From positions 29,885,340 through 29,949,339 of the forward strand of contig CM049322.1 of the NCBI GenBank assembly GCA_026874595.1: a DNA stretch of 64,000 nt, written 5' to 3'. The DNA is from Sipunculus nudus. Lineage: Eukaryota > Annelida > Sipuncula > Golfingiida > Sipunculidae. Under the pieces are notes generated by a model that saw only the letters and a program-made list of their open reading frames with translations, was not told where the DNA came from and did not search any database. Numbering within the stretch: position 1 is the first letter of the stretch; each line of letters starts with the position of its first letter. Of this stretch, positions 50,783 to 61,600 are shown piece after piece. A program made the position numbers and the translations under genes.

Positions 50783-51509
50783 AACACTTGGACCAGCCAA
50801 AGTGCTAATTAATGGCACAAAAATTAGAATATCGGGAAAATTCTAATAGGTGTGATAGCTAGGTATTGTTCACTATTCATCAGTATACTTTCTGAAATAT
50901 CTTCATTAGCAAGTGGAGCATTTAGCCTAACAAAAAACTTAAAACTTTAACCAGACTTGTTAATGAAGAACCGGGGCTTGTTAACTTGACCATTTAACCC
51001 CTAAATCATAGTGGGAATTCGAAACCATCTATACAATCATATGTGAAATATGAATCGATCGGTAAGTGCTTGCCGAGTTATAAAAAGTTAATGAAAAACT
51101 TTAACCTAGGGTCCCCACGGCCGATGCCGGGGGTATGGTAAAGCACTTCTGAACTTTGTTCCAGCGAGCTGAAAAAAGGTCCCTTGATACTTACATTTTC
51201 AGGAATGATTTAAGCCTAGGAATGCATTGGCTTTTGCCTATTACAGACTTTATACAAAAATATCATAATGTTAAAGAGTCTGCTATCACAGAACCATGTA
51301 AAGTTGCAATGGTGTTCGACAGATCAGATCATTCTTTATCTGTTTCGCTTGGTGCAGCCTTTCTTTTATAATCAATTGCAGCATATTCACTTGTCTCAAA
51401 TGCTGGTTCACTTTCCTTCTTCACACTCTTCTTATTCTTACTTGGGATAAACTCCACAGCAGCATACGTCAATCCATCAGAGCCAGGGGGCTACAATCAT
51501 TAAAAATTT
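50277..51509. other. no gene seen; (TA)n at 50737-50779
   Basis: A 43-bp TA run is followed directly by 'ggaccagccaaagtgct', a phrase also after a TA-rich stretch at about 2877. This hints at a small TA-targeting element. Nothing else was recognised. Confidence 0.4.
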
Positions 51510-51661
51510 AAGAATATATATATATATATATATATAGTAATAAGTGGTATAGCCGTGTTAGTCTGTAGTTGAGGCGAAAGTTAAGACAAACAGTGACGCC
51601 TTTTAGATAGACTGAACTAGTTAGTCTATCTAAAAGGCATCACAGTTTATCTTAACTTTCG

Positions 51662-51733
<72 letters not shown>
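51510..51733. repeat. (TA)n tract enclosing an 89-bp palindrome
   Basis: TA runs at about 51513-51536 and 51663-51733 flank a unique segment. In it, 51574-51613 and 51623-51662 are 40-bp inverted arms with three mismatches around a 9-base centre (GAACTAGTT). The phrase 'tatagccgtgttagtctgt' just left of it resembles a motif I associate with terminal repeats of Penelope-like elements in other animals, but that is from memory and unverified. Confidence 0.8.
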
Positions 51734-51736
<3 letters not shown>

Positions 51737-51839
51737 GCAACACAAATATAAAAGAAAGCTAGCTTTTCACCTACCATTTCTGTAGAATTTATGTTATTAC
51801 TGACTCAATCTGCATTCATATTAAAGAATTCAAGTTACT

Positions 51840-51967
51840 AGTATTTCCTGCTAAGAAAGGTTCTATAGGCTGCTATTCATCATGGTCAGCAGAAAAATAT
51901 TGAGATAGTTAACATACAGATGACGGTGGATGGATGAAGCTGCATAAGCTCACAGGTTCGCTAAAAA
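51840..51967 (+). mobile_element. family C 3' end fragment
   Basis: The 3' terminus 'gcataagctcacaggttcgctaaaaa' ends at about 51967, with 'gatagttaacatacagatgacgg' before it as in other C copies. Upstream C sequence is mostly lost. Confidence 0.6.
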
Positions 51968-52459
51968 TAAGGATCTAATGTAAAGATTTCTTCATTATAT
52001 TCTGCCTTCGCAGAATGTGAAATAAAGTGATTTGTTTGTCCATCTCTCTCTTTATTATTAAATATCTAATAATCATGAATCATTTTTTCCCTTTAAGCAT
52101 TTTTTAATTAAATTTCATATCCTGTATGTATATGCAGAGGTTTTGCAACTCCCACCATCTTCCCCCCTCCTACAATTGATCCCTTGCACCTGTGCAGTGG
52201 GGATGTTAGTTGTATTGCAATTGTTTAAATTGTAACAAATTGAAAATAACAGACGGGGTGCTCGTGTGCTCGTTGTGAGTGGACGTGTGCTCTGAGAGAC
52301 TCTCTTTCTATGGCAAATAACACCTGTATTACCAGCTGAATATTGATGAAAATTTGCCGAGAGACCCATGAGGGACAGTTTCGAATGATGTGGAAATATA
52401 AGGTAAATTTTGCAAAGAATTCTTTGTAAAACTGACAGATATATTATTGAATTGTATTA
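51968..52459. other. unassigned, possible LINE-B 5' UTR at the right edge
   Basis: No repeat or domain recognised. The start of LINE-B lies somewhere between here and 52588. Confidence 0.3.
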
Positions 52460-52587
52460 TTGGATCCTGTGATTGTCTACTCAGTGAACCATTCAGTCAA
52501 AGCCCTGCGGTTAGGGCACGGATTTGTGTGGCGCGTTTTCAGGTACCCTGTTCATCGAAGAGCTGAATACACGATAGCATTGTCAGA

Positions 52588-53916
52588 ATGGAACACGACT
52601 CTGTGTTGCCCGTGTTCTTTAAAAATGACACTGTGCTTTCCAATACAAACATTAAAAACTCTATGAGACCTTATGAAGTTTGTTCTGCTGCAGCTCAGGT
52701 TGTTGGCTCGGACAATATTGATGGTGCACAAAAAATAAAAAAATCTGTGGAGAATATATGTGAAATCAATTGATGCAAGAATAAAACATTTGACAGAGGG
52801 ACTGTCTCTACGGAATAAGTTTGTACAACTTTCCGACACAAACCCTTATAGTGCAAGAAATTCAGACAATTTCCCAGCACCCATCAAAGTCACAATTGCA
52901 GATGTCCCCCTCTCATTTGACAATCAATCTACTGTTGAACACTTACAGTCAGAATATAAGCTTGAGCTACGTTCTGAAATAAAATATCAATATGAAAGGA
53001 CAAAAGAAGGACTCCTGACCCATTACAAAAATGGAAACAGATTTGTTTTTGTGAAATCGCCATTGGCAAACCCACTACCACGAAATGGACAAATTGGACC
53101 ATTTCAGTGCAGATTTTTTCATAATGATCAGTTCAAGGACCTGACCTGTATAGTATGTCACAAGAAAGGTCACAAACAGGTAGCAAATACTGTGAGCATT
53201 ACATACCTGATCAATCAATGGAAATTGTGTCTGGCCATGATGATATTCTCTCCAACTCCTTCCCTTGTTCTTTGGAAATGTACGGGAAAACTTTTAAAAG
53301 CGCTGAACATGCGTTTCAGTATAGATGCGCATATGAATTGGACCAAGATGCGTTGGCCAATGAAATTGAAACGCAAAACATGCAGGAGTTGCCAAGAGAA
53401 TTGGCCAGATCTTGCACTCCTGATGAATCTGTGGACAGACATGAAATTGAAATTTTGGAAAATTTCCTGTTAGAGAAAGCAAAACAGATCCCTGAATTCA
53501 AAGAAGCTCTAATGAAATCAGGTACAGCACCGATTGCCCACACAGTTCAAGATAAACAGTGGGGAACAGGGCTGTCCGAATTTCTGTCCAGAGTCACCAA
53601 GGTGGATGCATGGCCTGGTAGGAACTTGTATGGTGCCACACTTGAGAAAATAAGATCCTTTTATAGTGCGGAAAATCATGACAGAGAAAAAGCAACTAGC
53701 AATATAGCCTCAGTACAAGACCAAGAGTCCAACCAGGTTTTTCAAGGCATGGGAACACCGAAACGAAAACTATCTGAACAGTCACCAAATCAGCAAAATC
53801 ATACAAGCTTAAGAGTTTCACTGAAATCTCGCAGATTTGACTTTAGCCCACAGTCTGAACAAAGAGGTGTCGTCGAAGATCGTGTTTTTGAAGAAAGTGA
53901 TGGAGAATATTATTAA
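52588..53916 (+). pseudogene. LINE-B ORF1: N-terminal region, CCHC-like knuckle, NADAR domain
   Basis: The ATG at 52588 opens a 61-codon frame. In a run of A's near 52735 the reading shifts to the frame containing 52760-53190 ('IKHLTEGLSLRNKFVQL', 'FPAPIKVTIADVPLSF', 'NGNRFVFVKSPLANPLP'). This resembles an ORF1 nucleic-acid-binding region and ends in 'CIVCHKKGHKQ', the front of a retroelement zinc knuckle. A one-base shift near 53180 joins it to the third frame, where 'SKYC' supplies the last Cys and the NADAR domain follows. Two frameshifts are therefore visible; the intact protein would be about 440 residues. ORF2 begins within about 100 bp downstream, as usual for two-ORF LINEs. Confidence 0.7.
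53155..53916 (+). CDS. NADAR (YbiA-like) domain, intact 253-codon frame within LINE-B ORF1
   Basis: This frame is unbroken from 53155 to the stop at 53914-53916. Residues 27-170 match the NADAR/DUF1768 fold in order: 'ILSNSFP' (31-37), 'SAEHAFQ' (49-55), 'WGTGL' (136-140), 'WPGRN' (153-157), then Gly160 and Arg167. NADAR proteins are N-glycosidases: bacterial YbiA acts on riboflavin intermediates, and other members are reported to remove ADP-ribose from guanine bases. The usual 'KA' after the SAEH-Q motif is 'CA' here, so one family lysine may be missing. The C-terminal 80 residues are polar with a basic 'PKRKLSEQSP' patch that could be a nuclear signal. The true protein probably starts upstream in ORF1, since the residues before 'SKYC' are out-of-frame knuckle sequence. 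Confidence 0.8.
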   Translation: MSQERSQTGSKYCEHYIPDQSMEIVSGHDDILSNSFPCSLEMYGKTFKSAEHAFQYRCAYELDQDALANEIETQNMQELPRELARSCTPDESVDRHEIEILENFLLEKAKQIPEFKEALMKSGTAPIAHTVQDKQWGTGLSEFLSRVTKVDAWPGRNLYGATLEKIRSFYSAENHDREKATSNIASVQDQESNQVFQGMGTPKRKLSEQSPNQQNHTSLRVSLKSRRFDFSPQSEQRGVVEDRVFEESDGEYY

Positions 53917-53974
53917 CAAAGTAAAAAAAAAATAAATAAATAAGTGATATAAATATGAAAGACAATTGAAAACC

Positions 53975-54925
53975 ACATGACAGATTTGAATAGACAATTA
54001 AATATGTTCATTAAATATAAGAGGTCTCAATAATTATGATAAAAGGAAGAAATTATATACATGGTTAACATATAGAAATATTCATATTACTTTTTTACAA
54101 GAAACCTATTGCACTATAATGTCATCGAATAATTTATTGGTTCATGGAAAGGTCAAATATTTCATAGTCATGCATCGTCACCACATAGCAGAGGTGTTGC
54201 AATGCTATTATCAGATAAAATAAATATAAAAATTTTAAATATTCATTGCTGCAAAAATGGTAGAAAAATACTGTTGAATACGGAATACAAAGGTAAAAAA
54301 TTATGCTTAGTATGTGTTTATGCACCGAACAAAGAAGGGGAACGGAAACTTTTCTTTGAGGAATTAGAGAAATGGTTAATGGAAAAAAGTGATTCTTTAA
54401 GGTATATCATTATGGCAGGTGATTTTAATTGTTGTCTGCAAGATGATGATAGGAGCATGATGTCACATATGGCAGACCAAAGTAGAATACTATTGAAAAA
54501 TATGTTAAATACTTTAAAGCTAACTGATATATGGAGTTGTTATGGCAGGTTAAATAACCGATTTACATGGTCAGAAAGGAATGTAAGCAGTAGACTTGAC
54601 TTTTTCTTTATCTCTAAATAAAGAACTCTGGAACTGCTTAAATTATGACTGTGAATACGTACTGTCAGAGCAAAAAGAACATTGGCTGTCAGATCACAAA
54701 GCTATAAAGTTATGTCTGGATTTTAAAGTAAGCATTAGAGGGCCGGGATATTGGAAACTAAACGTCAGCCTATTAAATGATCCAATTTATATTGGGCTGA
54801 TGAAAGACTGTATTGCCTCTAGTTACACTCGTTATAAACACAATTCTGCGAGGCTAGCTTGGGAATGATAAAAATTAACATAAAAGAAGCAAGTATTAAC
54901 TACTCTAAATCGAAAAGAAAAGAAA
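53975..54925 (+). pseudogene. LINE-B ORF2, endonuclease half
   Basis: From about 54016 the frame reads 'NIRGLNNYDKRKKLYTWL' and 'ITFLQETYC' (catalytic Glu), then shifts near 54150 into the 139-codon frame at 54202-54621: 'RGVAMLLS', 'LVCVYAPN', 'MAGDFNCCL' (catalytic Asp/Asn) and 'SRLDFFFIS'. After another shift near 54625, the frame to 54868 has 'LSDHKAIKL' (the SDH motif) and 'RGPGYWKLNVSLLND'. This is a complete AP-endonuclease domain of L1/Tx1 type. The following 'INYSKSKRKEN' spacer stops at the insertion starting 54926. Three or more frameshifts show the copy is dead. Confidence 0.8.
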
Positions 54926-57072
54926 ACAAGTGACCCACGGGTCATGACGCTCAGCTGCCATGCATGACCTGTGACATCATGGACTGAGATTCACAACTTC
55001 CAGTCAAATTTTGAAGAACCAATTTGCCAATTTGTTGAAAATTTTATATGAAAACAGAAATATATATCACCTATGTCTGATTATCATAAGTACCTGGTTT
55101 TATGGCTTTTATTTATATTAAAAAATAACTGTAAAAAATTCATTTTGGACTAATTTCACATCAATGTACACACTAGACACAGTAGGAATCTAGATTAATA
55201 TTATCAACTGCATCTTTGTCTATCATTAATTTCCTTCATATGATCCCTAATGATTAGTAATGAATAATATGATTTACTTCTTTATCATTAAAATTGAACT
55301 GAAAAATGCCATAGGTGACTGCATGGTGTTATTTGGAATATGTGACATTCTACCCATCGATACAAGATTCTTATATCATCAGTAACTGCAAGTTAATTTC
55401 CTGTTATTATAAACTAACAAATTCCTTTTCTATTTTTCTTTAATTTGTTATTAAAAACCAATAAAAATTTATTAATTTGTTGTTTATTGTTATGTTGTTG
55501 GTTAAAACTACTAGATGAGTTGGGTTGGACACCTGGATCAACTGTGGCTGGCCATAAGCTGCCTGGATTCCTGTATGCCTCGCCTCAAGCGTGCATAATT
55601 TGATGAAAGGTCAACAAGGTCAACATACAGGTGACTCACGAGGGGCTGGAGAGAGCCAAAGTCTGACAGGGTCTCATAAAAAACATTAATAAAAGCTACA
55701 ATTTTTGGCCAATTTCTTTCAGCTTTCTAAACTAAAAAGCTGAAATCCTTATGTGTGCATTATATGAAAATGATATCAACAGTGCTCACGGGAAACAAAC
55801 GTGCCATGGTCACAGTTGGGCAAAATTTAAGGTTCTAATTTTATATTTATACTAATAACTTATAAAATTTGAAAAATTCAGAACTAATTTTGGGTATTCA
55901 ATTGAATCTTGATTAAATAATGTTACATCCCTGACAAAAAAATCTCTAGCAATGCCCTTGTTAAGGGAGTAAATATATTTCTTGATTTTTTACAAAGTGC
56001 ATTATGTTTGGGCCCATAACTTAAAACAATTACGCAATACTGACATCATTCTGGGATGTGCATAGAGAATGAAAAGTATATATATTTGATTATGATTAAA
56101 GTCAGATCAGTGGTTCTGATATTAGGCAGTCTTGAAGTGTAACAATGGGTTTTTAATGGAAAAATGAAGTTTTTCATTAATATCTCGAAGGTATTAAGTC
56201 CTAGTGACCAAATTCTTGGCATGGTAGGGGATTTTGGAGACATCTAACTGTATGCTGAATTTAAGGAACTTAGAGCTGAAGCTGGGGAGCTGAGCTTTTG
56301 CAAACTGCATAACACTAGCTTGATGTAAACAATATGTTACAAGGTGCTTGAAAACTTGATTAAAATCTTCAGTTTTTGATCAACTGGTTTCAAATTTTTG
56401 GTGTTAACAGATGAAATGCTGACAAAAACATGCTGTGAAAATTAAATCCACAGTACTTACAGGAAAAAAACGTGCCATGGTCAAAGTTGGGCAAAATTTA
56501 AGGTACCAATTTTTTATTTTTATTAATATTTTAAAAAATTTAAAAGATTTTCATCTAATTTTGGGTATACAATTTAATTTTGATAAATTAAAGTTATATT
56601 ACTGGAAAAAAGGTCCACAGCTTTAACCTTTTTTGTGTTAAGTGATCAAATATCTTTCCTTATTTTTTTCAAAATGCATTATGTTTGGGCCCAGAACTTT
56701 TTAAAATTAAATAATACAGACATAATTTCTGGCATGTACATAGGAACTATATAGAGGAATATTTATGGTAAATATGAGGAAAAACAGATGAGTGGTTTTG
56801 ACATTAGGCAGTCCTAAAGTGGGAAAATAGGTTTTTAATAAAAAATTAAGGTTTTTCCTTAATTTCTCAAAGGAACGAAGTTGCAAAGACCCAGTTTTCG
56901 GCTTGGTAGGAGATCTTGGGGACATCTAACAGTATGCCGAATTTTGGATTCCTAGGTCTTACGGTTTCAAAACATGCCACATCTACGGACGGACGGACGG
57001 ACAGACGGACGGACGACGGACAATGGACCACGACTATAGCTCAGATGACTTATAGTCAGCTGAGCTAAAAAA
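54926..57072 (+). mobile_element. F1-family element with both ends, inserted in LINE-B
   Basis: It starts ACAAG plus TGACCCACGGGTCA (54931-54944, one mismatch from a perfect palindrome) and GACGCTCAGCTG. It ends with GGACGGACGGACGGACAGACGG (from about 56985) and the hairpin TAGCTCAGATGACT/AGTCAGCTGAGCTA plus AAAA (57037-57072). Inside, two related 800-bp halves (about 55.5-56.27 and 56.28-57.07 kb) repeat the 'gtgccatggtcaaa..tgggcaaaatttaaggt' block. It is 2.15 kb and non-coding. Confidence 0.75.
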
Positions 57073-58629
57073 TAGAGATGGTCTATAAAATAAGTAATTG
57101 TGAACATCCCTGACCTATGACCTTGGCCTTTTGCCCATATATCAACTGGATTCTTTCTAAATGATGGGTAACTACTGACCACTTTAATCTGGTGTAATTA
57201 CTTGGCAACCAATGGGTGAATAACTTTGACCTGCAACATTTAACCTGCTGACCAGCTGACCCCAAAATCAATAAGTTATTTATTCAAGCAAAAAGACCCA
57301 TAAATATGAAATTTGAGTCAAACTGAGTTATGCATAGATGTGGCATATGTGAAAGACTGAAGGTTTGGGTTGAACAGTTACACTTTAAATATGCTCACAA
57401 GCATTTAGAACAATTAAATATTGTGACCTTGACCTTTGACTTTTTGACCTCAACATCTATAGGCTTCTTCCCTTATTGGTAGGTAAGCCATATATGACAG
57501 ATGGAAGGTACAGATTGAAAAGTTTGCCTGAAAATGACTCCATGCAAGAAGTGGGTGCTGTGAACTTGACCTTTGACCTCAAAATCAACAGGTCTTTTCC
57601 CCTGTTGGCAGAGAAGCGATATCAGTGCTGGAAGGTTTGGAATGAAAAGTCTAGCTTGAAATGTGTCCACTACCTTTTCAAAGAAGTGGATCCTGTGACC
57701 CTGACCTTTGACCTTGTGACCTCAAAATCTATAGGATTCTTCTCCAACTTAGTAGGTGAGCTATATGTGAAAGATCAAAGAATTGGGATGAAAGGGTTGG
57801 CTTAAAATATATCCACAGGATTTTCAAAGAAGAGGCTCCTGTGACCTTGACCTTTGACCTTTTGACCTAAAAAAAATTATGGTTCTTCCCGTGTTGGTAG
57901 GTGAGCTGTATGTGAAAGATTGAAGGTTTGGGATGAAAATTTTGTCTCAAAGAGTTATTTCTGGGGGGTGCAAACACCCCCCATAACCCCATGAACTTGA
58001 CCTTTGACCTCAAAATCAACAGGTCTTTTCCCCTGTTGGCAGAGAAGCGATATCAGTGCTGGAAGGTTTGGAGTAAAAAGTTTATCTTGAAATGTGTCCA
58101 CTACCTTTTCAAAGAAGTGGATCCTGTGACCCTGACCTTTGACCTTGTGACCTCAAAATCTATAGGATTCTTCTCCAACTTAGTAGGTGAGCTATATGTG
58201 AAAGATCAAAGAATTGGGATTAAAGGGTTGGCTTAAAATGCATCCACAGGCTTTTCAAAGAAGAGGCTCCTGTGACCTTGACCTTTGACCTTTTGACCTA
58301 AAAAAAATTATGGTTCTTCCCGTGTTGGAAGGTGAGCTGTATGTGAAAGATGGAAGGTTTGGGATGAAAATTTGGTCTCAAAGAGTTATTTCTGGGGGGT
58401 GCAAACAGACCCCATAACTTCGAGAATATAGGTCGCAGTGACCTAATTTCAGGTTTGCAAGGAGATCTTTTCATAACCTCTTAGACTGCATAGGGTTCAT
58501 GGCCCTAGCCCCTACAGTTACGATTTGTGCCCTGCTAACGGCCGGACGGCCGGACGGACAGACGGAAGGACGCCGGACAAAGACCCATCGCTATAGCCCA
58601 GCATGACTGAAAGTCAGCTGAGCTAAAAA
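57073..58629 (+). mobile_element. family E, 5'-truncated copy with an internal 431-bp duplication
   Basis: It joins the preceding F1 end at 'aaaaatagagatggtct', which in full E copies is internal (about 22264 and 60966), so about 1 kb of E is missing. A segment from about 57561 is repeated from about 57992 (shift 431 bp). It ends in the hairpin TAGCCCAGCATGACT/AGTCAGCTGAGCTA plus AAAAA (58594-58629). Confidence 0.7.
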
Positions 58630-61600
58630 TCAAGGAAATACATGCCAGAACTAGAATACGGGTAGTCGACAAGTGACTACGTGTATCCGCCTAAATCAGA
58701 GTGGAACTGGTGAAGTGAGGCATGGATTGAGTGGCAAGGGGAAATAGAGTGAAGTGTTGCATATTAGCATGGATGTCTGCAGCCCCATTGTGTATGTAGG
58801 TTGCGCCACCTACAACAAAATCCAGAAAGCTGTCCAAGTTGTATACATATGCAAAATTTAAGGCAGATTAGACAAACCACTACATGTATATGAGTGCTTT
58901 CTGCCCTTGGCAGACAAACAGACGGACGCTGTGCAAAAATGGCTGCATGTGGCGCCACCAGTTTTGCGTATGATAAAGAGCTATGTGAGAACTATACACA
59001 TAGAAAACTTTGGCAAAATCGGTCAAACGGTTCCCAAGATATGAGCTTGGATATCTGCTGCATAAATGTAAAATGTAGGTGGCGCCACCTGTCATAAAAT
59101 CAAGGGAGCTGTCCGGGATGTATAAACCTGCAAAATTTTAGGCAGATATGTCAAACCACTGCAGAGATATGAGTGATTTTATCCCATGGCAGAGAAATAG
59201 AGGGGAGCTGTGCAAAAAAGGCTGCAGGTGGCGCCACCAGTTTTGCGTATGATACAGAGCTATGTGAGATCTATACACATGCAAAATTTTGGCTCAATCG
59301 GTCAAACGGTTCCCGAGATATGAGCTTGGATGTCTTCAGCGTAAACATTAATGTAGGTGGCGCCACCTGTCATAAAATCAGAAATGTTGTCTAGGATGTA
59401 TAGGCATGCCGAATTTTAGGTGAATTAGTCAAACAACTGCAGAGATATGAGTGATTTTAACCCCAGGCAGATGAACAAATGGACACTGTGCAAACATGGT
59501 TGCAGGTGGCGCCACCTTTTGTTGTGTATGTTATAAAGCTATCCCAGGGCTATATTTGTATACGCATGCTGAATTTCAGGTGAATTAGTCAAACCACTGC
59601 AGAGATATGAGTGATTTTAACCCAAGGCATACAAACAGATGGACACTTTGCAAACACAGTTGCAGGTGGCGCCACCATTTTTTTGTATGTTATACAGCTC
59701 TCCAAGGGCTACATTTGTGCAAAAAAGTTTTCCTGATCGGTCAAACGGTTCCCGAGATATGTGGGTTTATGTGTGGAAACAGACGCACAAACTGACGCAG
59801 AGCGCAGAGGAAAGGTCAGAGGTCAAAACAAAATCAGGGTGCAGCAGTTCACATGTGACCTGAACATAATCCCGGGTTTCTTAAAATTCCGCCGAGCTGT
59901 TATGGAGGAGTTCTCCGGACACCTGCGCGGCGGCGGCGGCGTGCAGCTGAAAACAGTATCCGCAAAACTCTGTTTTGGTGGATACAATTATTGAGAAACA
60001 GGTGCTTTTGTATGAATTTTTATTCAATACAAGCCAACTGTACTGCACTTTTATAAATGATGGTAATATTTATTCAGAAATTTTTGACCCAATCCTTTAC
60101 AAGATTACATAAATATACATCCAACTGCATTCACTTTAACTGTTCTTGCGATAATATGATCAAAAGGAATTAAAAGATGGTTGCCTGGTGGCCATACTGG
60201 ACTTCTGACAAGTCTGAAATCAAACAACAAACATTCTCTAAATCAGACCAAACATTTAAGAAAAATTACTGAAACTGCACTGAAGAAATAATTTCTAAGG
60301 TGGCTAACTGGCAGACATAATGGATTTCTGACAAGTACGACATTTGATATCCCACATTCTCCAATAAGAGACCAAACTTGGGGCAAATTATCCAGTAATG
60401 AATGCCCAAAATAATTCAAAAGGCATGTCCAGGCACTCATATCAGATTTATAGATATGCAATTGTAAAAAGTGTAAGTCCAATATTTTTTATTATCACTC
60501 TGCTTTTCAATGGGGTCAGCAGGGTAGGTAAACTGCCAAACCTGAAAGAAAAGAAAAGCAGAAAGCATGACTAAGAGTCTTGAACAAAACAAAAAGCCAT
60601 CCTAAATCAAGGTACACATCCACATATTATGAGAACAAACACTTGCTTTTATATGTGGTGATATATATTAAAATATTTAGATATCTAGGAAACTACGTTT
60701 ATTGCTAGGATTCCATAAAATAAACTGCAAAATGTTCCCATCATCTTATAAATCAGTAGCTAAACCTTAATACTATACTCTCATAGTCTTAATGCCTGGC
60801 TGAAGCATTCAGACAACAGTGTTTTTGTTATGAAGTAACGAGGTACTTATCACTGAGCCTTATCACTTAATAGGCTGATACAAAAGGGAGTCATATGTCA
60901 CCAGTGTCACTCCCAATTACAGCCACACAGGGAGATGTACCAGCTGGAGTGGTTATATATACAAGAAAAATAGAGATGGTCTATAAAATAAGTAATTGTA
61001 AACATCCCTGACCTATGATCTTGGCCTTTTGCCCACATATCAACTGGATTTTTTCTAAATGATGGGTAACTACTAACCACTTAAATCTGGTGTAATTACT
61101 TGGCAACCAATAACTTTGACCTGCAACCTTTAACCTGCTGGCCAGGTGAACCCAAAATCAATAAGTTATTTATTCAAGCAAAAAGACCCATAAATATGAA
61201 GTTTGAGTCAAACTGAGTGATGCATAGATGTGGCATATGTAAAAGACTAAAGGTTTGGGTTGAACAGTTACACTTGAAATATACTAACAAGCATTTAGAA
61301 CAATTAAATATTGTGACCTTGACCTTTGACTTTTTGACCTCAACATCAATAGGCTTCTTCCCTTATTGGTAGGTAAGCCATATATGACAGATGGAAGGTA
61401 CAGATTGAAAAGTTTGCCTGAAAATGACTCCATGCAAAAAGTGGGTGCTGTGAACTTGACCTTTGACCTCAAAAACAACAGGTCTTTTCCCCTGTTGGCA
61501 GAGAAGCGATATCAGTGCTGAAAGGTTTGGAATGAAAAGTCTAGCTTGAAATGTGTCCACAACCTTTTCAAAGAAGTGGATCCTGTGACCCTGACCTTTG

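Noticed and set aside
52490-52570. tRNA-like or SINE head near 52500
   Set aside because: 'ggttagggcacgg...' and 'cctgttcatcgaag' vaguely recall tRNA boxes, but the arms do not pair and there is no proper B box.
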